Program-made: the position numbers and the translations under genes
Shown here: positions 9,294 through 16,741 of the stretch, in pieces
Position numbering within the stretch: position 1 is the stretch's first letter
Layout: each line of letters opens with the position of its first letter
Notes under the pieces: generated by a model
Seen by the model: only the letters and a program-made list of their open reading frames with translations
Databases searched by the model: none
What the model was told of the DNA's origin: nothing
Origin: G963676655 sp963676655
Lineage (GTDB): Bacteria > Verrucomicrobiota > Lentisphaeria > Victivallales > Victivallaceae
Reading direction: 5' to 3'
DNA length: 64,000 nucleotides
Assembly: GCA_963676655.2 (NCBI GenBank)
Contig: CAXXKX010000003.1
Span: 1,178,001 to 1,242,000, forward strand

Positions 9294-9345
9294 AATTTTT
9301 ATCAATCAATAAAAAAAACCAGTAAAGCAAATAAAAGGAGTAGCT

Positions 9346-10926
9346 ATGTCACAGGAAAAAACCATCCCGAACCGCCCGAATATCGTATGTTTCTTCGTCG
9401 ATGACATGGGTTACGGCGATGTTTCATGCCTGAACCCGGAAGGCACAATCAATACCCCGAACTTTGACCGTCTGGCAAGGGAAGGCATGACTTTTCTGGA
9501 CGCTCATTCAAGTTCGTCGGTGTGTTCGCCGTCGCGCTACAGTCTGCTGACCGGCCGTTACAACTGGCGCTCGACTCTCCAAAAATCGATAGTCGACTTC
9601 TATGGCGACCCGCTGATAAAACCGGATCAGCTGACCGTTCCGGGAATGCTGAAGCAGCATGGTTATCATACCGCGTGCATTGGCAAGTGGCATCTTGGCA
9701 TGGGCTGGGATTTTGAACCGGACATAGAGAATTTTCGTCCCCGCCCGGTTTATGACCCGGAAGCTATGGAGGCCGATCCCGATCTCGAAGCAACACCGGA
9801 ACAGAAAAAATTGTGGGCAGAGGCTTTTTCCAAACCGACAACCGGCGGACCGACGACCCGTGGTTTCGACTATTATTTCGGTGTGGACATTCCAAACTGG
9901 CCGCCGTATTGTTTCATTGAAAACGACCATACCGTCGGTATCCCCTCGGAATTTCTCCCAACCCGGATGGTCGGACACAATATCGCCGCCACCTCCGGAC
10001 CGGCGGTTCCGTACTGGAATATGCATCAGTTGCTCCCGACCTGGGCCAAAAAAGCCGACAGATACATTGAAGAACGCGCCGAGGCGCAGGAACCGTTTTT
10101 CCTCTATCTACCGATGACTTCGCCGCATACTCCTATCTGCGTAAACAAACCGTGGATCGGCAAAAGTGGCCTCAACAACCTTTATGCCGACCTGGTCATG
10201 GAAACTGACGACGTCTTCGGCCGGATCCTGAAATCACTTGAACGTTATGGCGTGGATGACAACACACTGGTCATCTTTACCAGTGACAACGGCTGCGCCC
10301 ATTATATCGGGATCAGTCAAATGGAAGCTCAGGGCCATTTTCCAAGCGGACCATATCGCGGTTATAAATCTGACGCCTGGGACGGCGGTCACCGGATGCC
10401 GTTCATTCTCCGCTGGCCGGGAGTCGTCGAACCCGGGACAACCTGCGATGAACTGATCTGCCTGTCTGATCTAATTGCGACCTGCGCCGAAATCGTCGGA
10501 ACGGAACTTCCGGAAAACGCGGGAGAAGACAGCTTCAGTATTTTACCGTTGCTGAAAGGCATCAAACAACCGATACGAGATCATGTGGTCAGCCATTCGA
10601 TCAACGGCAAATTCGCGATTCGCGACGGACGCTGGAAGCTGGTTCTTTGTCCCGGCTCCGGCGGTTGGACCCAAAACGATGAAGCCGCTTTCAATGATGG
10701 CCTGCCAATGGTTCAGCTTTACGACATGTCCACTGATCCCGGCGAAAAGCACAACCTCCATGCCACCCACCCGGAAAAGGTCAAAGTGTTGTTGGAAAAA
10801 CTGGAAAAACTGGTCGCTGACGGTCGCAGCACTCCCGGCGAAAAACAGTCGAACGACGCCCCGGTCGACATCTGGAAACTCGAAACCATGCCCGGCGCCG
10901 ATCTCGACTTCCTAGATGATTATTGA
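9346..10926 (+). CDS. Sulfatase (type I, formylglycine-dependent)
   Basis: 526 residues. The catalytic signature is CSPSRYSLLTGR (Cys at about residue 61), in which the Cys is converted to formylglycine. Further family landmarks are VDDMGYGDVS (metal-binding Asp pair, ~18), GKWHLG (~111), SPHTPI (~262) and TSDNGC (~313). Because the residue is Cys rather than Ser, either FGE or an anaerobic sulfatase-maturating enzyme could act; neither gene is in the window. No signal peptide is seen (MSQEKTIPNRPNIVCFF), which is unusual for a polysaccharide sulfatase and suggests action on imported oligosaccharides. AAAAGGAG precedes the ATG. Divergent from an AraC regulator; substrate unknown. Confidence 0.93.
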   Translation: MSQEKTIPNRPNIVCFFVDDMGYGDVSCLNPEGTINTPNFDRLAREGMTFLDAHSSSSVCSPSRYSLLTGRYNWRSTLQKSIVDFYGDPLIKPDQLTVPGMLKQHGYHTACIGKWHLGMGWDFEPDIENFRPRPVYDPEAMEADPDLEATPEQKKLWAEAFSKPTTGGPTTRGFDYYFGVDIPNWPPYCFIENDHTVGIPSEFLPTRMVGHNIAATSGPAVPYWNMHQLLPTWAKKADRYIEERAEAQEPFFLYLPMTSPHTPICVNKPWIGKSGLNNLYADLVMETDDVFGRILKSLERYGVDDNTLVIFTSDNGCAHYIGISQMEAQGHFPSGPYRGYKSDAWDGGHRMPFILRWPGVVEPGTTCDELICLSDLIATCAEIVGTELPENAGEDSFSILPLLKGIKQPIRDHVVSHSINGKFAIRDGRWKLVLCPGSGGWTQNDEAAFNDGLPMVQLYDMSTDPGEKHNLHATHPEKVKVLLEKLEKLVADGRSTPGEKQSNDAPVDIWKLETMPGADLDFLDDY

Positions 10927-11023
10927 GAAAGAGGATTATAATAGTTAGAAATTCAAATATAAAACTCGAATTATCAATAAAAACTCTTCCCATGCTCCTT
11001 AAAAAGTTTGCCGGGGAGTAATG

Positions 11024-11992
11024 TTACTCTGACAGCTTTCGGAAACAATATAATATTCCGGAGGGGCTGGAGCCTCGGGAGAGGTGTTTTTTCTGGATTC
11101 TGTCAGGATCGTCAAATATACTTCCGGTTTGGCGGATGAAGAGTTTTGAACCTAAAATAGCCCCTTCGGTAAAGTGGCGGGTGCGTCGCAGAAAACGTAC
11201 ATGCATCGATTCTTTTTGTCGGGCTTTGTCGCGCGCAGCATAGATTTCTTCGCTTGAGGCTCCGGTCTCCGCCGTGATGATTCGTGCCAGCTCGCCCCGG
11301 AAGAATGCAAACAGTTCGATATCAGTCCATTGCGAGGAGTCTCCGGTGGTGATATTCGGCTTCATATGTTTGACGAAATTCTTATAGAACATGTGTTTTC
11401 CGCTTCTGCAATAGCGCCCCCAGGTGGTGAAATTGTAATCCGCCGGATCGTTTTTCAGGCCTGCCCGGACCGGGTTGAGTTCGACGTAGGAGACACAGGC
11501 GGCCAAGGCGTTTACGCGTTCGAGGATGACGCTTTTGAACCGGCCTCCCCAAAGTTGTCCGGTACGATTGCGGGTTTCGTTGTAGACGCAGGTGAATTGT
11601 CGCTGGTAGGCCGACATAAATCGACTGATATCAATCATTTTGAGGGCAATTTCCTTGCATTGCGCTTTGTTTTCGAGACTGATAACCGGGGTTCGAGGGC
11701 CGAATTTGAAGATTTTTTTCATTGATTTGTAGTAGCCGTTGTGCCGTTTAACAATTACCTCAAGCGGTGGCAATTCGTCGGGGCCGGGGGCGTAAACAAC
11801 CAAGTGAAAATGGTTGCCCATCCAAGCCGCGGAAATGACCTCGATCAAAAAATAATCGCAGAGGTATCGAAGTAGTTTGAAGCCGTACTCCCTATCCCCG
11901 TCTGAAAACGGATGTTCGCCTTTGATGCAGCCGATGCGATTGTATAGATGGTAGTAGCAGCCTTCCCCTTTGACTTTCATTCGCGCTTCCAT
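11024..11992 (-). CDS. REP-associated tyrosine transposase-like protein (RAYT, Y1/HUH type)
   Basis: 322 residues. The HUH nuclease motif is NHFHLVVYAP (about residue 60), preceded by CYYHLYNRIG. The candidate catalytic Tyr lies in the following helix (NGYYKSMKK or MSAYQRQF). RNRTGQLWGGRFKSV and YVELNPVRAGL are hallmark RAYT blocks. The C-terminal ~120 residues are an extension seen in many RAYTs. Start at 11992 has AGGAGG 6 nt upstream. RAYTs are domesticated single-copy relatives of IS200/IS605 transposases that act on short palindromic (REP) sequences. Palindromic repeat units of that general kind occur at 27273-27552, but no REP-like hairpin of the same sequence flanks this gene. Whether it is mobile is unknown. 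Confidence 0.88.
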   Translation of the reverse strand: MEARMKVKGEGCYYHLYNRIGCIKGEHPFSDGDREYGFKLLRYLCDYFLIEVISAAWMGNHFHLVVYAPGPDELPPLEVIVKRHNGYYKSMKKIFKFGPRTPVISLENKAQCKEIALKMIDISRFMSAYQRQFTCVYNETRNRTGQLWGGRFKSVILERVNALAACVSYVELNPVRAGLKNDPADYNFTTWGRYCRSGKHMFYKNFVKHMKPNITTGDSSQWTDIELFAFFRGELARIITAETGASSEEIYAARDKARQKESMHVRFLRRTRHFTEGAILGSKLFIRQTGSIFDDPDRIQKKHLSRGSSPSGILYCFRKLSE

Positions 11993-12355
11993 TTTGTCCT
12001 CCTATTGATTGGTTTGGAGATAATATAACCGTTGAATGCAGGTTTTTCAAATTGTCATACGGCTTGTTTATAAAAAAATTATTATGAATTAATTATGAAT
12101 AACTTACGATCAATGACGTGTGCAAACTTCTCCATGAACAGAAAAATAAAAGATGACCTGATGAATAAACTTAATCTGATTCAATTATTTACCATAAGAA
12201 GAAAATTATGAAACCGCCAAATGAGAGTAATATATCAGGGTTAGAAGTTTACCGGGCAGTGGTGAAATGGAGGCTATTTCTTAATTGGAGTCTGTTCAAT
12301 TCCGTTGCGCAGTGTATTAAATCTGAAGAGACTCATCGTCGTCATTCGTACAGAC
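11993..12355. other. Intergenic stretch without identifiable gene
   Basis: 363 bp between two minus-strand genes. It holds AT-rich DNA around 12060-12100 and a short plus-strand frame (12208-12390) with no ribosome binding site or recognisable motif. I see no clear hairpin terminator, promoter or RNA gene here. Confidence 0.5.
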
Positions 12356-13522
12356 TTAAAGGTCCAGTTTGTTTTTGGCGGAGTTTATGAGGCTGATTTT
12401 TTCTTTCAGGTCCGTATCGAAATGATTGATCTGCATGCCGATAAAAACCACCCGGTTCAGGATGTCCAGCGATCTTTGACACATCTGCTTGTCATAATTC
12501 ATCCTGCAATGTTTGTTGGCGGGCATGTTGTAAGGGTTCATCAGCGGGTGATGCGCACCCTTTTTCGATAATATCTGATCCCATTCCGTATAGACATGTC
12601 TGCCGGTTTGCGAGGCGACACAGCCGCCGATCAATTCGGCGAACTTCACTGCAAGCTCATTGTCCGGCAAAAGATACATCAGGTGCGAACCGCATTCACT
12701 TTCCGGGCTGTTATGCTGAATGGGCTTCAAGTCGCCGGAAACGGTCGCTTCGAGAATTTTGAATTTGTTGTGTCGAAGAGTTTTAATGATTTTCGGCAAA
12801 CGGTCCAGTTGCACGTTCATGATCGCGCCTTCAATCTCCGAAGCTCTTGACCCGGCATTGCTGAAAACGTCATCCACACTGTCGGACCGGCCGTTCCAGT
12901 ACATGCCGCAGCAATCGATCATGCACTTTATCCGCTTGAAAACCTTTTCATCATTTGTAACGGCGGCACCGCCCTCACCACAAGTCATATTTTTAAAAAA
13001 ATTGAAGCTGAATGCCCCGGCATCACCAATCGATCCGAGCATCTGGTCCTCATAGCCGCCGCCGACAGCCTGACAGGCATCCTCTATGACCAGCAAATCG
13101 TATCGGTCGGCCACATCCATGATCCGGTCCATGTCGCAGGGCAAACCCCACATATGAACGGGGATTACCGCCCGGGTCGCCGGGCCGGCCTTTTTCGCAA
13201 TTTCGCCCGGATCGATCGTCACACTTTCGTCGATATCGATAATTACCGGAATCGCGCCGACCGCCAGCACCGCAACCGCAGTAGCCATATAAGTACAAGC
13301 CGGCACCAGCACCTCATCACCGGGCCCGATGCCCAATCCGGCCAGACACGCGGTAATTGCGGTGGTCCCGCTGGAGGTCATATGGACATATTCCGAACCG
13401 ATGAATTCGGCATACCTTTTTTCGAAAGTTTCACATTGACCGCCTTCGAAATACCTGAACGGCTTACCTGATTCAAAAACTTTCCTGATTGCGTCAACTT
13501 CTTCTTTGCCGATTGCATACAT
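12356..13522 (-). CDS. DegT/DnrJ/EryC1/StrS-family PLP aminotransferase
   Basis: 388 residues, fold-type I PLP enzyme of the sugar aminotransferase family. Visible landmarks: TSSGTTAITACLAGLGIGPGDEVLVPACTYMATAVAVLAVGAIPVIIDID (substrate/cofactor pocket, ~50-97), VIEDACQAVGGGY (PLP-ring Asp, ~145) and FSFNFFKNMTCGEGGA (internal-aldimine Lys, ~178). These enzymes transaminate keto-sugars or act in cyclitol and amino-sugar synthesis. No sugar dehydratase or oxidoreductase is adjacent, so the pathway is open; a catabolic or small-molecule role is as likely as cell-surface sugar synthesis. It is monocistronic, with a weak ribosome binding site (GGGAA). Cytoplasmic. Confidence 0.9.
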   Translation of the reverse strand: MYAIGKEEVDAIRKVFESGKPFRYFEGGQCETFEKRYAEFIGSEYVHMTSSGTTAITACLAGLGIGPGDEVLVPACTYMATAVAVLAVGAIPVIIDIDESVTIDPGEIAKKAGPATRAVIPVHMWGLPCDMDRIMDVADRYDLLVIEDACQAVGGGYEDQMLGSIGDAGAFSFNFFKNMTCGEGGAAVTNDEKVFKRIKCMIDCCGMYWNGRSDSVDDVFSNAGSRASEIEGAIMNVQLDRLPKIIKTLRHNKFKILEATVSGDLKPIQHNSPESECGSHLMYLLPDNELAVKFAELIGGCVASQTGRHVYTEWDQILSKKGAHHPLMNPYNMPANKHCRMNYDKQMCQRSLDILNRVVFIGMQINHFDTDLKEKISLINSAKNKLDL

Positions 13523-13650
13523 GACACTGATTCCCGGTATTCATGGTTTAAATTCTACTGGCGAATGAGAAAAACAGACAATATGATACCACTGCGAAAT
13601 CAATAATTCAAACGCGAAAAAGCCGCAGCCGTAATTTAAAACTTATTTTT

Positions 13651-13678
13651 TTGACTCCGCCTTTTTTCGAGATATATT
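13651..13678 (+). promoter_or_regulatory. Sigma70-type promoter upstream of the glycosidase at 13805
   Basis: TTGACT (13651-13656), 16-bp spacer, TATATT (13673-13678); TATTAT at 13675 with an 18-bp spacer is an alternative. It lies about 125 bp before the start codon. Confidence 0.4.
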
Positions 13679-13804
13679 ATTGGAATTTCACAAATATGAG
13701 GACATTATTCCCAGACGTAAACCTGAATTTATAGCGGATTCATTTCAATCTTGAACACAAATGAAATGACTGCTCTGGAAAAAACAAGTCGGGAGAGGCA
13801 ATAA

Positions 13805-15868
13805 ATGAAAAAAGCATCTAATTTACAAGCCGCCGGTATGAGCAATGTTGAAAACTACATTACCAAACTGACCGGGGTCAAGAATCATTTCAGCTTTGTC
13901 TGGAAAAGCAACCGCAAAATAGCCGTTTTCCGGCGCTTGAGCTTTCTCCTGCCCGACGAAACGACGATGACCAGAATCAGGCTGCTGAATGAAGTCAAGC
14001 CACAGGCCCAAAATTCCGTGTTATCCGGGCTCTATGTTGGCGATGTAGAAATAGATAAGCAGGGGCGGCTAACCAACTCCTTAAAAAAACGGCGGGAAAA
14101 ATTGTTGAAATACCTGTTGGCGGAACCGATGGGGGTATTCCCGGTCAAAAAAGAAGCTCCCGGAAGTTACACCATTCATCATCCCGGCGATTTTGTCGAA
14201 ACCCTGCTCGGACAGGCCGAAAAAATTACCGGAAAAATCCCTGAAATTGAGATAAGGGATTATCAATGGCACATCAAGCTGCCGGGAATGCAAATGATAG
14301 TTGACAGGTTCCGGCAGGCCTGCGAAATCGAAGCCGAAGAAAAGTTATTGCTGAAAATACTTGGCATCTCAGGAGATGACATCGGCGCATTCAGAAATCT
14401 GTCAATGCCGTTTTTGCTATATGCTTTCGGGAAAACGGTTAAAATCAGCGGAACCATGCGGCACGATATCAGGATCGCCAACCAGATTTCCGATTTAGTC
14501 CTGAATGCATTGTTCGCAGAATACGAAAAACTCAAAAGCGATTTTCTAGCAGGAAAAGCACACAAAATATCTCCCAGGCAAAAGCTGCCGGAAATCATCG
14601 GTTACCCGAATCCGGAAATTATCCAGCCAACATTTTGGAAGGCGGAACAAAATATCGTATCATATTCCGGGTCAAACGTAAAAATACCGGCCGGAGCCAA
14701 TCATGATCTTTACAAAGAGATCGCGGAACAGCAATATATCTATTTACGGGACTGCTGTGTGGCCGAGCCGGTAAAAGCGAAATTCAAGGGGCTGAAATAC
14801 AGTGGTATCATCTCTACTCCCGACCCGACAATCTATTATCCGATATGGTCGGTGGATCATTTTCTCAATACTCTGGCAATGGCTGATTTCGACCTAGAAA
14901 CCGCACGTAAGATGCTGGCCGGCGGTTTTATATTTTTTATGCAGCTTGATGGTGCCGACGCCGGCGCAATACCGGTAAAAAAAGTTGAAAACATGATCGG
15001 CTCCACCTATCCGGTTTGGATGCCGGCGATTGCGGCAATCTACAATAAATGCCGGGATCCTGAATTATTGCAATCAATCTTTCCGTTTCTTGAGTTGCAT
15101 AATAATTACATTAATAAAACTTTACTGCGGAACGGCCTGTTCGTCGGTGCCGGCGGTTACTGGAATGATTATTCCTCCGGTCCCAAAATACATGATCGGG
15201 TTGCCGGAATCGGCATCAACTCTCTGATCGCGCTGGAAAAGAAACTGATGGCAATTTTTGCGACGGAAATCGGCCTTGACGCCGCCGGATATCAGCAGGA
15301 GTACGACAGTCTGGCAACCCGGATCAACGAAACTTGCTGGGACGATGAAACCGGATTTTACTATGATTATGACGCTCGTAACAAAGAGATTTTCAAAACG
15401 GTTGCGGAAAACCGATTCCTGGGATTGGATAATCTGCTGCCGTTGTTGGGTGGCTTTGTTCCGGAGGAACGGGCAACCAGCATGGAAAAATATTTGCTCA
15501 GCAGTGATTATTACGGTAAATACCCGGCTATTACCACCGATTTCAGTCCTGACTACATGGATGAGAGACGCTTAATGATATGGGTTATGACCAACTGGCT
15601 GGTGGTCCAGGGCCTGAACGCCTATGAACTGCACACGCCCTCCCGGTGCATTGCGACAAACATCTTCAATGCCCTATTGCAGTCATGGACAGAATACCGA
15701 TGCCTGCCTGAAGCTTTGTCTTCCACCCACGGCATGTATCAGATGGAAAACGCCAATCTTGCCGGCGTCGGCAGTTGGGCCGGGTTTTATCTTTATCTCA
15801 AAGAAATATATTACAAACAGGACGCCAACCGGGAACTGCATAGACAAATCAGAACTAAATTCAGCTGA
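13805..15868 (+). CDS. Cytoplasmic (alpha/alpha)6 glycosidase (trehalase / GH63-like C-terminal barrel)
   Basis: 687 residues with no signal peptide; GGGAGAGG precedes the ATG. The C-terminal ~420 residues form a six-hairpin barrel. Markers are PIWSVDHFLNTLAMADFDLETARKML (~348-373), the acidic LDGADAGAIP, GGYWNDYSSGPKIHDRVAGI (candidate catalytic-acid region, ~450), LATRINETCWDDETGFYYDYD (very similar to trehalase/MGH1-type glycosidases), RFLGLDNLLPLLGG and YWRCLPEA-like SWTEYRCLPEA. The first ~230 residues have no recognisable fold; they contain KLPGMQMIVDRFR and may be a beta-supersandwich or helical lead domain. The last 8 bp overlap the MerR gene on the other strand. The substrate cannot be stated. 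Confidence 0.75.
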   Translation: MKKASNLQAAGMSNVENYITKLTGVKNHFSFVWKSNRKIAVFRRLSFLLPDETTMTRIRLLNEVKPQAQNSVLSGLYVGDVEIDKQGRLTNSLKKRREKLLKYLLAEPMGVFPVKKEAPGSYTIHHPGDFVETLLGQAEKITGKIPEIEIRDYQWHIKLPGMQMIVDRFRQACEIEAEEKLLLKILGISGDDIGAFRNLSMPFLLYAFGKTVKISGTMRHDIRIANQISDLVLNALFAEYEKLKSDFLAGKAHKISPRQKLPEIIGYPNPEIIQPTFWKAEQNIVSYSGSNVKIPAGANHDLYKEIAEQQYIYLRDCCVAEPVKAKFKGLKYSGIISTPDPTIYYPIWSVDHFLNTLAMADFDLETARKMLAGGFIFFMQLDGADAGAIPVKKVENMIGSTYPVWMPAIAAIYNKCRDPELLQSIFPFLELHNNYINKTLLRNGLFVGAGGYWNDYSSGPKIHDRVAGIGINSLIALEKKLMAIFATEIGLDAAGYQQEYDSLATRINETCWDDETGFYYDYDARNKEIFKTVAENRFLGLDNLLPLLGGFVPEERATSMEKYLLSSDYYGKYPAITTDFSPDYMDERRLMIWVMTNWLVVQGLNAYELHTPSRCIATNIFNALLQSWTEYRCLPEALSSTHGMYQMENANLAGVGSWAGFYLYLKEIYYKQDANRELHRQIRTKFS

Positions 15869-16388
15869 TGGACCATTTGCAGATTTTTTCAATCTCCTCA
15901 GGAGACAAGCCGATAAAGGTCAGGATTTCACGATGTGCCGCCGGTGAATTTTGCTCAAGTTCCCGGTGCCAGTTTTTCATATCCTCAGAACTCATTCCGG
16001 TATTCCGGAATATTCGAGTCCAGAATTCACGATCAATGACCGTTTTTTCCTGTTTGGATGCATCACTGAGCATTGAGGCAATAACCCGCTGCTGAACTCG
16101 CAGTTTTATAACCTCGGCATTGATTGTTTTCAGACGTTTTCGCAGAGTTTCCTCAAGACTGCCGTTCTTTTTCCCGGCAATTATCTGCCGGATTGCGTCA
16201 AGCGACATCCCGGTATTGCGGTAAAGGCAGATTTCTTTTAATCTGTCCCGTTCCCGTTCAGAGTATTTACGGTATCCGGCATCGTTTCGTGAATGCGGTC
16301 GAAGCAAGCCGATCGAATCATAGTAGAGTAAAGTACTGCGGGACAATCCGAACTCTCCGGCCAATTTACTGATGGTGTAAAATTTCAT
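15861..16388 (-). CDS. MerR-family transcriptional regulator
   Basis: 175 residues. The N-terminal winged helix is clear (YTISKLAGEFGLSRSTLLYYDSIGLLRPHSRNDAGYRKYSERERDRLKEICLYRNTGMSLDAIRQII), followed by a dimerisation coiled coil (~75-115). The effector part is short, about 55 residues: NTGMSSEDMKNWHRELEQNSPAAHREILTFIGLSPEEIEKICKWS. That part resembles the separate 56-residue protein encoded immediately upstream. The ATG at 16388 is used; three further in-frame codons upstream are possible. No ribosome binding site is visible, and a 9-bp stem-loop ends 13 nt before the ATG, so translation may be controlled. The gene is convergent with and overlaps the 13805 glycosidase. No conserved effector Cys pattern of metal-sensing MerRs is seen. 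Confidence 0.9.
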   Translation of the reverse strand: MKFYTISKLAGEFGLSRSTLLYYDSIGLLRPHSRNDAGYRKYSERERDRLKEICLYRNTGMSLDAIRQIIAGKKNGSLEETLRKRLKTINAEVIKLRVQQRVIASMLSDASKQEKTVIDREFWTRIFRNTGMSSEDMKNWHRELEQNSPAAHREILTFIGLSPEEIEKICKWSIS

Positions 16389-16401
16389 GATAAACAATTT
16401 A

Positions 16402-16429
16402 CCGGAACGGAAGCGTCCTCCCGTTCCGG
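16402..16429 (-). promoter_or_regulatory. Stem-loop in the leader of merR
   Basis: Perfect 9-bp inverted repeat CCGGAACGG / CCGTTCCGG (16402-16410 and 16421-16429) around a 10-nt loop. It lies between the 56-aa gene and merR. There is no T-run after it, so it is not a standard terminator. Its position 13 nt before a start codon without Shine-Dalgarno suggests translational control or mRNA stability. Confidence 0.5.
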
Positions 16430-16435
16430 ATCAGG

Positions 16436-16606
16436 TTATGAGTTTTTGCGGATCACGGCAATTTCAGCCGACGGAATATTCAACCACTCAAGAAACGCCT
16501 GGTGATCTTCCGGATATTTCGCTTCGAAATGCCGGTGAAACTCCAACATTTGTTGTTCACTCAGACCCGCTGCCTTAAAGACCTCTTTGATTTTTTCTTT
16601 TGTCAT
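16436..16606 (-). CDS. Small 56-residue protein homologous to the C-terminus of the adjacent MerR regulator
   Basis: Reads MTKEKIKEVFKAAGLSEQQM... to ...AVIRKNS, 56 residues. GGAGG lies about 8 nt before the ATG at 16606, so translation is likely. The segment from GLSEQQM onward aligns without gaps with the MerR C-terminus: G-S---M---H---E---P--H---------I----EI--I-K-S are shared over ~43 residues. It precedes merR in the same direction with 47 bp between them, and the likely MerR-type promoter lies in front of it. A free copy of the regulator's effector domain could titrate the ligand, form mixed oligomers or itself be the sensor; all of that is inference. No signal peptide or membrane segment. 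Confidence 0.75.
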   Translation of the reverse strand: MTKEKIKEVFKAAGLSEQQMLEFHRHFEAKYPEDHQAFLEWLNIPSAEIAVIRKNS

Positions 16607-16664
16607 CTTGACTAACCTCCAATATATTACTTTTTTTTAAATATACCAGCCATGGCTATTGTCA

Positions 16665-16695
16665 AGTATAATCTGTAAAGCTATAGACAGGTCAA
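16665..16695 (-). promoter_or_regulatory. Candidate MerR-type promoter with 19-bp spacer
   Basis: On the minus strand, TTGACC (16690-16695), a 19-bp spacer, then TATACT (16665-16670), 59 bp before the small gene. An over-long 19-bp spacer is the hallmark of MerR-activated promoters, which the regulator untwists. The dyad within the spacer is weak (CTGT...ACAG). Just downstream, a perfect 10-bp palindrome AGCCATGGCT is an alternative binding site. Confidence 0.45.
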
Positions 16696-16741
16696 CCCTT
16701 TTTTTAAGAAAAATAAGTTTTTTTATGAAGAAATTTAAATC

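Noticed and set aside
12208..12390. Short plus-strand frame near the aminotransferase
   Set aside because: No ribosome binding site, no motif, and overlap with the end of the aminotransferase.
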